DNA from: Durusdinium trenchii
Lineage: Eukaryota; Sar; Dinophyceae; Suessiales; Symbiodiniaceae
Assembly: GCA_963970005.1 (NCBI GenBank)
Contig: CAXAMN010021729.1
Location: 193,133-257,132, forward strand
DNA length: 64,000 bases
Reading direction: 5' to 3'
Below are positions 36,108 to 49,300 of this stretch, in pieces; the stretch's first letter is position 1; every line of letters starts with the position of its first letter. Position numbers and translations under genes: made by a program. The notes under the pieces are model-generated. The model made no database searches and was not told the DNA's origin. It saw nothing but the letters and a program-made list of their open reading frames with translations.

Positions 36108-39100
36108 ACCCCGGTGGAGCAAGCTGACAGAATCAAGCGGAGGCTCTTATTGCTCTTTCTGGATCCAAAGTTACCCAGCAAGGCCTTGCCATTTAGCAAG
36201 ACTGGTCAAAGGACTTGGGATCCGTGAGAACAGTAGTGGCCACATCCGGGGTGCGTTGCCTTTGCATTGCCTCTAATCCTCCCACACCAAACCCTTGCTC
36301 CAGGGACAACCTAGAATGTATAGTAAAGTAGTCACAAAGCACAAAGAATCTTCAACTTGTGGGCCACCCGTGTGATCAGAATCGGTGTGCGGTCTGTGTG
36401 ATCTGTGTGGTCTGTGTGGCGTTGAACTATAGGGATACAAACAGCATCTTGTCCAGCCAAAGACCGAACATGACCGAACATCCTGAATGCATCCTTTTAT
36501 GTGCTCTTCAAGTAGTTTCAGCATCAATCTACAGTATCATTCAGGTGTCTGTGTATCCTTGCAAATACCATTCTTAATGATCAGGGTTATTGCACCGGAT
36601 GCCAGCTTTTACTCGGATCTGTTTGCTATTGCTGTGCAAGTCAAAACCAAAACCATGCACTCTAGATGACAAAAACCATTGGCTGGTGCTATCAAGGTGA
36701 TATTCCCCATTTGTTGCAGCAAATCACAATACATCACAATAAACTTTGTGTATCCAGCTTCAAATGCGTTCAATCATTGCCCAAAGCAAGAGAGCAATTG
36801 GATGATCTTGACAAGTCATAGGTATTGCTCAAAATAGCTACACCGGTGTGACTGTGACCCATCTGGAAAAAAATACAGACCTAAAACACAACATGATCAA
36901 GTCGCCTCATGTGGCTTCTGGTCGTGGGTTGACGCGCGGGTGGACGTGCCGTGCGACCCTCGCCGCGTCCGTCTGAGGCAACGTACCCGAGCCCGTGGCC
37001 CCGGGCGCCCATGGGGTTGAAGGCCCACTGGGTCGGCAGAAGCGGTGCCCGTGCCCGAAGAGGGAACGTTGCTGCCGGACCGGGCAAGGCAGCATGGACT
37101 ATATATAAATGGAAAAGGTTGGGTCATGATTCAAAAATCAGGAAGTATTCGTTGGGCTCCAGGTTGCCACTTTGGAGGAGCTTGTGCTTTGTCGGCACAA
37201 CACTGGTCGCATGACATGATGACGAGGAGGCACCAAAAACGACGGCTGGTCAAGCTAACACTGCACAGAAGGGCTAGCTTGTTGAAAAGGATTCTGTTAA
37301 ACACTATTCCGTTCACGCGAGTTGCTTGGATCTGTGGTAGCTGGTGTTAACGCAATGGTGCCAGAAGTGCCGTGTCAGAAGGAGAGCTTTCTGACGCGAC
37401 TTACAGGTCAAACGCGACATCGTGCACTCTTCTCAGCTGAGCACAAAGATTGGGATGAACGCCTCAATGATCTCTATCCTCAGCCAGCAATCTTCGCCTC
37501 CCCAAGTGGTGCATGCACAGGTTCGGCAGTTTATCTGCTATCTGTTATGTGTTCGTTCGCTCCAAGCTGAACACAAAGAAGAACACTGCTCAAAGCTGAA
37601 GTTCTTTTCAGCCGAGCTGATCACCAACACACATCAAACCGTGGTCGGTCTCTTCATGAAAAAAGCATTGGGTGTTTCTTCCCCAAATCTTGGGTGGCCT
37701 AGAAATGTGTAATTAGAATTTAACATAATTAGACTCTTGGCTGATTGACCATATAACTTAACCATACGTATGAAACAAGTGAAAAAAAACTCTTCACATT
37801 CATCGGTGACTTATTTATCAAGAGTCTGCATCAGGTCTTCACCCAAAATGTCCGCGATCGTCGCCGTGATCTACGCAGCTACGCTTCACTCAGCTCACGG
37901 CGCTGTGATCAAGAGAGCTGAGATCGACAGCGGCACGGCCTGGTTGAGGCCAAGGCAAGGATGTCCCACCGTGTTTGGTCGCAGATCCCAGCAGAGTCGA
38001 GGGGAGATCCGGCAGAATGTCTTTAACATATTAAAATGACTAAATCGTACTAAATCCATCTAAATCCTCAAAACCAGTGAGATGTGCCTATCGGTTTGGG
38101 GTGGTAGGGACAATCAGGGACAACGTACCACCAAAAAATCGCGATGTGTTGTACAAGTAGCAAAAAATAGAGTTTCAAGATCTTCAAAGTAATTATGAGA
38201 CTCATGAGACGTCTCGGGTGACCTGGTCACACAGTCTTCGTTGTCCCCGAGTCACGACATGCGTTTCGCTTCAGACCCGTCGGGAATCGCTCGCTGTTCC
38301 TCACCTCGGGGAGTTTGCAACCCCGCTCCCCCTCATCATCGCTGCTGCTGGCGGCTGGCCGAGGAATGACGGTGTCCTGCGCATCTCGCGCGGTCATGCC
38401 GCCAGCCAGCAACTTGCATAGTGTTCATCTATCATCATTATCATCCTGAAGTAATTCAGATACATTCCAAACACTGCACCAGCTTCCAGCCAGTGGAAGG
38501 CTTTAGAAAAGGTGTCCTTTAGCAGCAGCTTGATGATTCAACATGCTTGACTGCTGAAATACGAGTCACCCTTCAGCAGCCATTCACACGGGCGGTGAAA
38601 GTCTGGCTGACACGTCTGAACGCACAAATCGTCTTCGTCTTCCTACCCTGCCCAACCATTAAGAGTCGATCGATGACATCGCTTCCATATCCATGCACGA
38701 CCCGTTTACGCTTCACCCCTGTCCGTCATTCTGTCGTGGGCAGGTACTCCTTCGTCAGCCCTGTCGGATGGAATTTACGGCAGACTTCAGCGAGCCATCA
38801 GGACACCGAACAACTGATGAGAACTTCTGAACAAATACAATTATTGTATGGTCCCCTATCCCCATAATTACATCAGTATATGATTTGTATGTGTCAATTC
38901 AAGACTGGATATTCTGTCTGGAGCAGATTTGGATCAAAAAACATACAGCTTGCAATGCCTGTTCGGGGCCAGCGGCAAGGTACAAGGCAATTGAAAACTG
39001 TTGTCAAGAATCAATCAAAGCGCATTATCTAAAGGTATTCCTTTCCAATTGGCAAGCCCATCATGCCTAATCCAAAAAGACCCTTATGTTATATGTTGCT

Positions 39101-40244
39101 TTGACCTGTTCAACAGTTGGCTCTTTTGTGGGTTCTGTTTGAATAACATTCTGCTGAGACCAGCATAAGGTCTTCTCGGGTGCCAATGTAAAGTCCTCAA
39201 TATACCAAGAGGCACAAGTACCAGTCTTGGAAACGGTTGCAATACTCAGCAATACTTGTCATCACCATGTGAGCATGTAGATCTTCTGCTTGGAAATATG
39301 CTTTCGGAAGTGTCAGTGTCGGTGCAGGATTGATCCAATTCACAAGACCCGAATGTGCGACTGCAACCTTACTCAATCCATCTCAATCCTTGTCACCCGC
39401 CACACATCATGAAGAATGCCTCTGCTAGACTTCTAGCCCCCGAGCAAAGCACATCCAAAAGCAAGCTTCAAGAGCTCTTTGCGACGGTTATGAATCCAGG
39501 CAAACCCATCTGGGGCTCCAGGCTCCCCGCTGTGCGCAGGGTCTTCCTCCTGGGACCACTCGCCAGGGTGGCGGCTGGGTGAATCTTGCTTTACCGATGT
39601 GTGATGTATCATGACCCTGAGGAAGCGCGAAATACCCCCAGTTGGGCCTGTGAGAAAACACTGTGGTCACCACCGGTATGTCCAAACGAGGCTGTTGACC
39701 ACCAAACCAACACTATGTGGATGGGCCTTCACAAAGGAATCGGACCACCTATCCGAAACATGGTAAGTTGGCTAGTTGGTTGGTTTGGTTTGGTTTGAGT
39801 TGGGTTGGGTGGTTGGTTGGTTATGATTCGCAAATTAAAACTGTTTGGTCTGGTGTCCATCTTCTGAGTCCAAGGGGGAGTTATAGGTGGGGAACGTCCC
39901 GCGATCGTTCTGTGACTGGCGATCGTTCGGTGTAGAAAGCCGATCTCGGGAAGGTCAAGACTGCCGGGTACGACAACACCTGCAAATGGGTGCCAGCTTC
40001 TTGCCAAAATATGTCAATTAAGAAAAAAGAAAAACGTGAGAGTAAACATCCCAGCTGGGAATAATTCTCAAAGAAGATATTGCAGGGACTCAGCTGACAT
40101 ACATCTCTCGTCTCATGACGTGAGATCAGTGCAATGATGTGTCAAACCTCTTGACTTTTCTCATTGAACATGATTCAGCCAGCCCATCTTGCCACCGAAA
40201 ACACTCCTCGCTGGACTCTGCACTGGTGGAGGCCTGGCGTCGTC

Positions 40245-40280
40245 GGGATGGTCTCCCAGGTGATCCTGGGAGACCATCCC
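40245..40280. repeat. perfect 16-bp foldback with 4-nt loop
   Basis: Arm 40245-40260 (gggatggtctcccagg) is the exact reverse complement of 40265-40280. Confidence 0.85.
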
Positions 40281-41591
40281 AAGCAAAATGTACAGTGAGT
40301 CAGACTGTATCTGGCGAGTCATTATGTTCTATACATTGTTTGAAATATCTGTATATTATGTTGTTGTATACAGAGATTTGTAGTGAGTCTGCAGTCTGCA
40401 TGTGATCAGGACAGTTACCGATCGCATGATAGCGATGGAGCAGCAATGTGCTGGACGAAAGGGACGACGAAAGTCAGCTCGTGAGCACCAGGTGATAGAT
40501 TCTGTCGAGCTGCGGATTTCCACAATCAATGCCATTTGATGCTTGGAAAACTGACACCGGACAGTGGGGCTGACTATATATTTCTCGCAAAGCAATCATG
40601 CCCATTTGATCCCATTCGTGTCTACTGACTTTCACCCTCTTTTTTACCCCATCGTTGCGTGCAAATCCACTGCCTCGCCTCGGCCTCCAAATCCACTGCC
40701 CGGGTCCTGGACGATCGAGCTGTCGCAGTGTACGTACAGTGGGCCATCAGAGTAGATGGCACAAACCCAAAGACGTCCTTTATGCTGGGGGTCATGTGGT
40801 TTTCATCACCTACTCTCGGATTGTGCCATCTACTCTGAAACCACCCTGGGACATCTTTCTCAGGTAAAGGACGAATGCGACGATCCCAAACATTTCACAG
40901 GTGTACAATCGGTTTGCGAATGTGCTTCCTTCTGCCTCCTTGAGAATGACTGCGATGAAGAAATAACCTTGATTTTGACTAAGTAGACTCATCCCTTGGC
41001 CACACCGGATAGCAGCATCTGGAAGTAGACGGTGCACAAGTTGTGTATACTTCAGCCCAAAGATTCTTACTTGACGACAGGTCCACAATCAACGGATTTC
41101 CGACAAAATTATGATGTCCTAACATTTCTTTAAATTCGTCAGCCAAAATGTCTTGCTACGCAAGGAAGAGGACATGATTCAACCAGGTCATGACTTTGGA
41201 GGGGGTCCTTTCGCGACACGTTCAACATAGATGAACATATCCAAAAACTGTGGCGACAAGGCCCATTTAGCATTTGGCCCTTCCCACGACCAGTCACCGC
41301 TTCATCCCTGGGCCACCCGGTCTTTTTCCCGGAACTGGGCGGGTTCACAGCCCTGCGCCGGTTCGACATCCGAGGGCCAACGGGCCTTGGCCCAACGGGG
41401 TCGTTGGACCAATCGTGGGAACGAACGGGCCCGGAGAATCGGGATCTGAGAACTTGGTGGGGGGGCTCAGTGGAAATGGTGCGGCTGTGCCCAGTTGGAT
41501 GCTGTTTTTGTTGCCCAGTTGTCACATTTCTAGTCATCCCCTGTCCATACTAGTCACATCTAGGCACATTACTATGTCACATTACTGTGAC

Positions 41592-41640
41592 TAGGGGATG
41601 ACTTTGTCACATTACAGTAACCTGACAAAGTCATCCCCTA
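41592..41640. repeat. perfect 18-bp foldback with 13-nt loop
   Basis: Arm 41592-41609 (taggggatgactttgtca) is the exact reverse complement of 41623-41640. Partial copies of the arm (tagtcatcccc, gtcacattact) surround it from 41515 to 41720. Confidence 0.85.
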
Positions 41641-43211
41641 TAGTCATCCCTCGCCAATAATGTTCATTGCCAAATCCACCATGGCAACGCTGTGTCCAAG
41701 AAGTCATCCCCCTAGTCAACCCCCGGAGCTAAACCCAATGGTGTGCTGCATCGTGCTGATACCCAAATAAGATGTTCCACAAAAAAAAGTCGAACAAGGC
41801 GTTTCATGTCAGCCCTTTGTCTTCACCTTGGGGGCGATCAAGTGGGCCTCAAATCGAGATGATTTCCCAGTCCGATCTTCTGCTCTCAGCGCTCCTCTCT
41901 TCCTTTTGGGAATCAAGTTGACAAGAGTGCCGTCCGATGTGCCAAGAAACCACCAAAAAAAAAGAAGAGGACGGGGCCCTCACTCTTCGAGGACGAGCGG
42001 CTTACGAAAACCTCCAAATCGGAACTCTCGGTGGCCACGTTCCAACAATGACAATTGCGTTCCACCCCCGAGGTGTGGAACCCGCGTGTCCACCTCTTGG
42101 ATATGAGTGGGGTGTTCCCAATCCGGGTGTTGTATTCAGTTGTCCAATGACAAGGTACAAGCGCTGGGGTTTAGTCACCCGGGTTTGCAGAAAGTCACCC
42201 AGCCACATGTAAACAATACGCTTCCAGTAGTATTGCCATCTTGCGTCTAACCCCAAAGGACTTTCTACAAGACCAGACGACTTAACACAGGTACTAGTAG
42301 GATTGGAACAGCCTGGCTTGGAATGTCTTCTGATCCACTTCTTCACCATACTCAAAAAACACGCGCAATGATATGTTTTTTCAATAATTTGTAATAATAA
42401 CAATAACAATAGACATAGTAATAATGTTAATATATAAACTCCCGCCTGGGGCAGCCGAGAATCGACTCCAGGCCACTTACCACGAGGCAATACAGGATCG
42501 CTCCTCCTGGGGTTCGTTGAAACACGACACGACCGTTTCCAGCCGTTTCCTTCGGAAGGACATGGCAAATCAGGAAAGCTTGAGTGAGAAAAGTTTGGTG
42601 AGCGGGATTGATTGGGTAGCCAGACTGCTGTTGAGGACCCTGCTCAGTTTCTGTTGTCTAAAGAAAGCAGATTCAACAGTTCACCACAAAAAACAGTTCT
42701 TTGTCGGAGACCATTTCTGTATATACATGTGTTGGTAGGATTTGGTAGGCACTTCACACAAAAGGAAGACTTTGGGAAGAGAGAGCGGTCTGTTGAAACC
42801 GTTTCTTTCACTCAACTCATCTACATATTCTCCAGAATTCCTGCACCACCATCTCCGGCCGCCCGAGGCCGTGACCGTCTCTCACCGCAACCGCCCGTCT
42901 CGTCATGACGCGAGGTCGTTGGGTCGTCCTATTGGAGGCACCAGCGACATGACGCTCAAGGTCCCCAGGGAGTCGTACCTCGAGACCGCCACGGAGTGTT
43001 GGGGGAATCCAAACCGTCTCGACCCTCGGGGCTCAGCCTCACATCTTAGCCAGGGAGGATGAGATGAAAACAATGGATGCTGGTTGCACGGAGAAAACGA
43101 GACAACCAGCGGCCACGGCAACCTTTCTGCACGAGTCTGTTGGGTCTTTGTTGGTTTTGACTTTTCTTAGTTCGGTCTTTTGGGCGGCAAACAGTCTCCA
43201 GCGGGTCACGC

Positions 43212-43312
43212 GGAGTAGATCACGTTGAGCAAGTGCAGCTTGTGGGTCACGATCGCAAACCTCGTTTTCAGGCCGCGCCAGATATGGGAACGCACCAGAC
43301 ATGGTGGGATTC
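43212..43312 (-). CDS. glucan synthase exon 25 (C-terminal membrane region)
   Basis: AAG|GA acceptor, 33 codons including SHIWRGLKTRFAIVTHKLHL, then LNVIYS and a GC donor (or a TGA two codons on). Phase fits exon 24. High third-position GC. Confidence 0.65.
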
Positions 43313-46300
43313 CTTGCCAAATTACAAAAGACACGAAGTGTCACGAAACTTAGTAAAACAAGCAGAGATTGAGACTGTGTCAAACGTTGATCGAATGGTT
43401 ATTTTTCTGGTGGTCCAGATATCCCTTTGTCTTGCCTTGTGGGTCTCCCCAAGAAACACTAAGATTTATGTAATTGGAGGAAAACGTGCTAGGAAAAAAA
43501 TTGAATACAAACTGTTGGAACCTGCCTTTCTCGGGAACAAGCAACCCTCGAAGTCTTAATCAGTGGAAGATTAAAAATCTACCTGCCTCCAAAGTCGTGT
43601 CTCCAGCCCGCGCAGTGTGGGCAAAGTCATGAGGTCCCAGCCAGACCGCCAAACAGAAAATGGAGATCAAAAAGTTTACGCCGATGACCTCGGTAATTTG
43701 TTCTTCACTTCTGAGCCAGCTGAGCATCAATGTCAATATGTATATTATAATATTGTATAATCCTGAACCCGTCAGGTCAATTGGATGGTTCTCATGGACT
43801 CTGGCCCTGGGGTTCCCAGCGGATTCTCTGAAACCTTTCAATGGTTTCAGCTGAGTCCTAAGTGCCGGAGAAGCTGCAAACCTGCAAACCTATGCAGCGT
43901 GGTCCCTGTTGGGATGCGGAATTGCAGTACCTGCTCAGTTTGTTCTGTTTCTCGGTACCCAAAAATAACTATATAGATGCAATTACCGGTCAACATGTTG
44001 CCAGACTTCGAACATCGCTCTCTCACTGATAGACCACACATCCGACGCTCCACGTAGTCAAGGGCCCTTGCTTCTGATAGTTGTCCACCCAATGCTTTCC
44101 TTGGCTGGTGTGTCATAACATTCAAAAGTTCCGCCTCTCGGAAAGCATGAGCATCAGCTGAGGGTCCCAATGAATCAACCATTGGACATGTGGATAAAGG
44201 CTGTGGCTGTGCAATGAATCAGAACCCCATATATATGATACACATAACGTTTGTGGTACTATGTTCGTGTCAGGCTGTTTTTCCACGGTGGTCGAAATAA
44301 CAACATGAAAGGCACCACAAATCAAGGTTCTTTGGTCTATTTTGCTCTACATCAACGTTTTCCAACGCCCACGGGGCGCGCGCCCGAATCTTCCAGGAAG
44401 AAGCCCACCCAAGCCCTGGCCGAGTTGGCGGAAGACTCAGTGAGCCACACTCCCACACTCCGAATCTTGGAACCAAAATGAGCTATATAAATAACTTTGT
44501 TTGAGCTTCTTGATTCTGAGGCAGCATGGGGAACAGGACTTCAATTCAAGATTCTCAAAACAGGGTTGGGGGGGTCACTTGCGTACAACAGACTTGGATC
44601 ACTTGCTCACCACCGCATTTTGCATCACTTACGCACCACAGATTTGGATCACACGCGCACGATGAAGCTCTAAACTGCTGAGCCTGGTTGCCAAAATGGA
44701 TCAGGTACCACAGGTCAGGTTCCACTGCCATGGGTCACTTGCGCACCACGGATCTCCTCCATACTCTCCTCCATATATCTCACTGACATGTCGGGTCGAA
44801 ACACGACAGCGCTAACGCGCCAAAGCTTGAAGGGCCCAGATAGCTTCAAATGCCAGATGTCATGCTAAGAAAAGTGCAAAGGTTTTTGGAACTATGATGC
44901 CTTTCTAGTGATTGCAAATCTGGCCGTCCACGCAGCCTGCTGAACTCAATTAGATTGATAACATGGGTTGGCCGTCCTACAACTACAAGCTCCACATTGC
45001 AGAGCATCATCTTTGACAGCTGCAATCAGCACACTTTGCGTGTTCTTTCAGCTTTCAATGATTTCTTGTGGCCCTGCAACGTCGCGCTCAGCCAAACCAT
45101 GTTGTCGGAGATCTTTCTCGCCGCCAGCACTTTGCCCCCCACCTGAATCCTGGAACACGTGGCATTCACAGTGTTCGTATGTACCTTGAACATCCTTGAA
45201 CGCCGTAAGCTCCTAGGTAAGGCGCCACTCATTGCACACAATCCTTCCAACAAGGTTATCTTGTTCCGTTGCATCCGCAGGCCAATTTTCATCCACGACG
45301 CTGTATTCAAAGTTTGTCCAACGGATCATGGCAGCGTCGGTAATGGAATTGCAAGATGCCTTAGGGAACATCATATATAACCTGTTGCCTTGCAAGATTG
45401 AAACTGTATGAGCTCTCATGCTCTCGGCCCTATTTCTTTCTTTCTGATGACGCGCCTTTGTCCGAATACTTGATCTGACTCAAACGGCGTCGGCGCTGTA
45501 TAAATTTCAATATCACCTTTTGTGGACTTTTGTGGTCTTAATTTGGCTGTTTGTGACACTCTCTTTTATTCCCTGTTGCTTGCGCGCTTTTCCCACTTTC
45601 CGGCTTGCTTTCTTTTGCGTATCTTTTTGTTTCTTCTGTGTGTCTTTTTTTGTGTATTTCTTTCTTCTCTGTGGCTTCTGTTGCTTTGCTTTTTCTTCTC
45701 TTTTCTGCTTGGGCTTCTCCCTGCTTTCTGGTTGCTTGCATGCTTCTTTTGCTTTTCCTTTCTACTGTGTGTTTGCAGTTGCTTCTTTGCTCTCTTTTGC
45801 TACCCCGTCGTCCAAAATGTTTCTGCTTGGCTTGTCTTTTCCTTTTTCTTCTGACCTTTCTTCTGTGTAGCCGGCTTGCGTTGATCCCTTTGGGCGTGTG
45901 TATCTTGGTAGGCTATGTGGTCTTCAATGGTCCCGTGGAGGTTCCTTCAACACAAGTCCGCTACACACTATATAGTGTATCTCTCCACGCTCTTAAGCGG
46001 TCTGTGACGTCCCTTAAAAACGGGGAGCCTGGGAGACCGTAATTTTCATTACTTTTTCTACACTCTCAAGCACATTATATAAAGCAGCAGGTGGGGGTTG
46101 GGATAATGGAATGATTGGTCGATGGCTGCAAAGTCATAGCTTGCATCTGTGCACAACCGGGACTTTTCCGAGCGTGCCTAGCTTACCCGCATTTCTCTGT
46201 GATCTGAGGATTGCCATGGCTTACAGGTCTGATATGTTGCGAGTTGTGTGTGGGCGGTTTGGGGGTGACCACCGAGTGTGTGGCCGACCACGGGAACAAC

Positions 46301-49300
46301 AAAAAAGAAAAAAGACGGCTTCGTCTATGCCGACGCTATTTATATAGCCATTAGCCATCATATCTCCTCGGATATAGCCATCATCTAAATCTATATAGCC
46401 TTTTCTGGGGGATCCTGCGGTGCACAAGCGACGCCCCAACCCTAAGCAAATGGGTGCACCAAAATGCATGGGCACGGCAAAACATAGCAAAAGCATCAAA
46501 GATTCCAGCTTCCAACTTCGGACTGACAGGGAACCAGAATGCACCGGATTTGTCTTTTTCAAATATTGTTGTCTCGAACAAAGCACCAATGCTATTTAGG
46601 GCCTCGAATATTGAATCACGGACGCTTGGCAGGCTTGTCCGAGCCTCATGTCGCCTCTCACTTCGTCCAGGTCGAATTGGTACCTGACGTGGATCCACAT
46701 GGATTTCGGGCCACGGTGCTCCACAGCTCCGGTGCCGAGGCCGAACTGATCTAACATGCGCAGCGCCGGGCGGCCGGGCAGATCTCTGCCCGTAGTAGCG
46801 GCAGAACCAGGTCTCCACGCGGATTGAAGACGAAGGGCCCATAGAGCCAAGACACAATGGTGATCCTGCGAAGTCAGGGTCGTCATGGTCAGGAGGGGAA
46901 GACACTCCCTGTGTCTCAGGGCACAGCTGTGCCTCGAAGCCGAAGACGACTCCCTGGTCCCCCCCAAAACTCACGTATAATCCTTGACTCACTAACATGG
47001 AACTGGATGGCATGGACCCTTGCAAGACCACTTTCCTCTCAAAAACAGGGGGTGAACTCAAGCTCCGCTTCCATGGTGATCCATGCGATGTGTCCGTCAG
47101 CGTGTGCCAGCTGCGGGTCGGCCCACACCCTGAAGCTGCAAGCTGCTCGCGACCCACGGGTCGGTCCCGATGGCCAACCACGTGAAGCCCAGGCTGCTGC
47201 TATTCCCCGAGTCCGAGACGCCGCCCAAGAGGAGCCTGGGGGCTCTGATCGGGATCCGATGATGACCACACAAGTACACCAGGTGTGTTGGGAGTTCCAC
47301 CGGTGTTTGCACCCCCAAGGGGTGCAAAAAGTGGGGGGCTACCCCTTCTACAACGTTCAAATAGCTGTCTGCAGTGGTATTGTTTCTGGATGGGGATGGG
47401 TTTGAGTTGTCAACCGTACCACCAGAGATGACTTGGCAGGAGCCAAGACTGATTTGTCAAGTGCGTGACCTCTGTCGTCAATGAACCGCACCGTGGACCC
47501 TCCGATTTGGATGACATTATCTTCCAAGACGAGCACAAGCTACTTCGTTTTAGCACTGACTATCATGTGCTCCAACAGTCCGTGGCCAATGGCTACTAGG
47601 CTTGGCTAACTGACGTGAACCCAAAAAGCAAACACGTCTGAAACTCTGGGCATGGCTACCCAAATTAGTAAGAAATAATGTAGCTTCACAACATAGTATT
47701 GGTTCAACAGAATTATGCAAGCTAAGGTATATTTATACATATTGAAATATACAGTATTGAAATCGATCATCAAATAGCACGACTGGACCTTTCACGCAAA
47801 TGGTGAGACATGGCGCCTTTAATCCCGGAGGCACGACATGCCCCCCACAGGCCACCAGACACAGCGATGCAGCTCCAGAGAAGGCGCATGCCGTCGTAGT
47901 AGGCATACCTCAGTCTGGAAATCGTGGTGAACAATAGTGGCGCACCAATGTGGGGTCAAAAAGAATTATGCAAGTGGTGTACCAGTACTTTCTGTCATTA
48001 CTTGAATTTGTATGTATATATAATATATAATATATACATATGAGATGTAGTAAATGTAGTTATATAGTAGCGTCAATGACATTGGTTTCTAAACAAAGTG
48101 GAATCTCGAGACCACCACTGTGCCACCACTGTTGATCGTTTCACCTAAACGAATCATATTGCTGGCGGACATCGTTGCAGCAGCTTTCGAGAACACCATC
48201 CATTTGCTTGGATCGCTTCGAATGTACATCAAGTTATCTTGATCATTTCTCGCATATCCCACATCGGCGCCTCATTACTCAGCCCCACCGTGCTGTCATT
48301 CATCTGCATCGATCAAAAAAAAAAGTGACATACAGAAATGGGACCTAAGACCTGGGTGGTTAGTAAAGACCTTTCTCAAAAAATGGTGATAATCTTTTGT
48401 CGACTGTTACAGGTAATGGGACACACCCAACCTAAAACCATCAAAATCAGGATCTAGTTCTGGAGATGCGGATCCCCCTAGCGCTCTTGGAGCCCAGCGA
48501 GGCATAGTCCAGGTACAAACCGCCCACCTGTGCAAGAAAATTGCTGTGACTGTGCTCGTGCATGATCGGTGGGAATATACACAAATTGAATATGTCATTG
48601 ACAATACCAGTAGATAGCAAATCCACTGACGAATCTATCTAAAGTACAGGCCAGCTAGTCAAGTGCCGCAGTGCAGGTTTCCTTGTTCAGAAAGCTACGG
48701 TTCATTTGGAGTTGGGAGCTTCGAATTCCATAAACAATATTATATAATATGTGTCTTTAATATGGTTATATAAAAATGTGTGTCTTTAATGTGTGTCTAT
48801 AAATAAATAAGATGTATATAATCATATAATCAATATATGAATGCAGTATGTGTTTCTCTTTGGGGGTTCCAACATGGTCCGGTGCCGGTCTCTGGCGCCT
48901 TTTGCAACTTGCTGGTACCTTTCTCCTGCGAGACCGTCTCGCAAGCGAGACTCTCGAGGTGAGTGGTGAAAGACTCAAAGAGCCTGCACCTGGTCAGTTT
49001 CTCCATTAAAACTATGGTTATTCAAGAAAAGCTTCGAAGTATTAAATCCTGATTTCTAGCAAGAGGCGTATCTAATGACTGGACATGTCTACAGAAAAGT
49101 ATAACAAAGCGACATCTACAGATGTATTGAGAAGAAGAGCTCTTAAAAACCTACCAATAAATAGAGAATTCTAGAGAGGAGAGTCAAAAAGTATGGATTC
49201 CATGATTTCACCCCTTGAAGCTGCATGGCACAAACACAAACTTCCACATACTGATCCTATGGCTTGTGTACTTGTCAAACGGAGCTTGCCTAACTATTGT

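Larger units (their letters stand above)
36108..43211. other. sparse region with unresolved GC-rich islands and foldbacks
   Basis: GC-rich exon-like islands occur at 36.93-37.09, 38.24-38.40, 41.28-41.45 and 42.87-43.05 kb, each open on both strands, so no product is given. Two perfect foldbacks lie here (40245-40280 and 41592-41640). Further C-terminal exons of the glucan synthase may be among the islands. Confidence 0.4.

Noticed and set aside
42430..42500. tRNA-like stretch on the minus strand (ggagtcgattctcgg)
   Set aside because: The putative T-arm does not pair, and no acceptor or anticodon stem can be drawn.
45520..46042. Plus-strand frames rich in Phe, Leu, Ser and Cys that resemble membrane proteins
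   Set aside because: Composition artefact of a pyrimidine-rich intronic tract; no motif and no splice borders.
46381..47181. Minus-strand 266-codon frame
   Set aside because: It spans three glucan synthase exons in the wrong frame. The real exons (47140-47235, 46821-46865, 46645-46683) are defined by motifs and phase.
46857..47405. Plus-strand 182-codon frame
   Set aside because: Shadow of the minus-strand glucan synthase exon 20, which explains its GC-rich composition.
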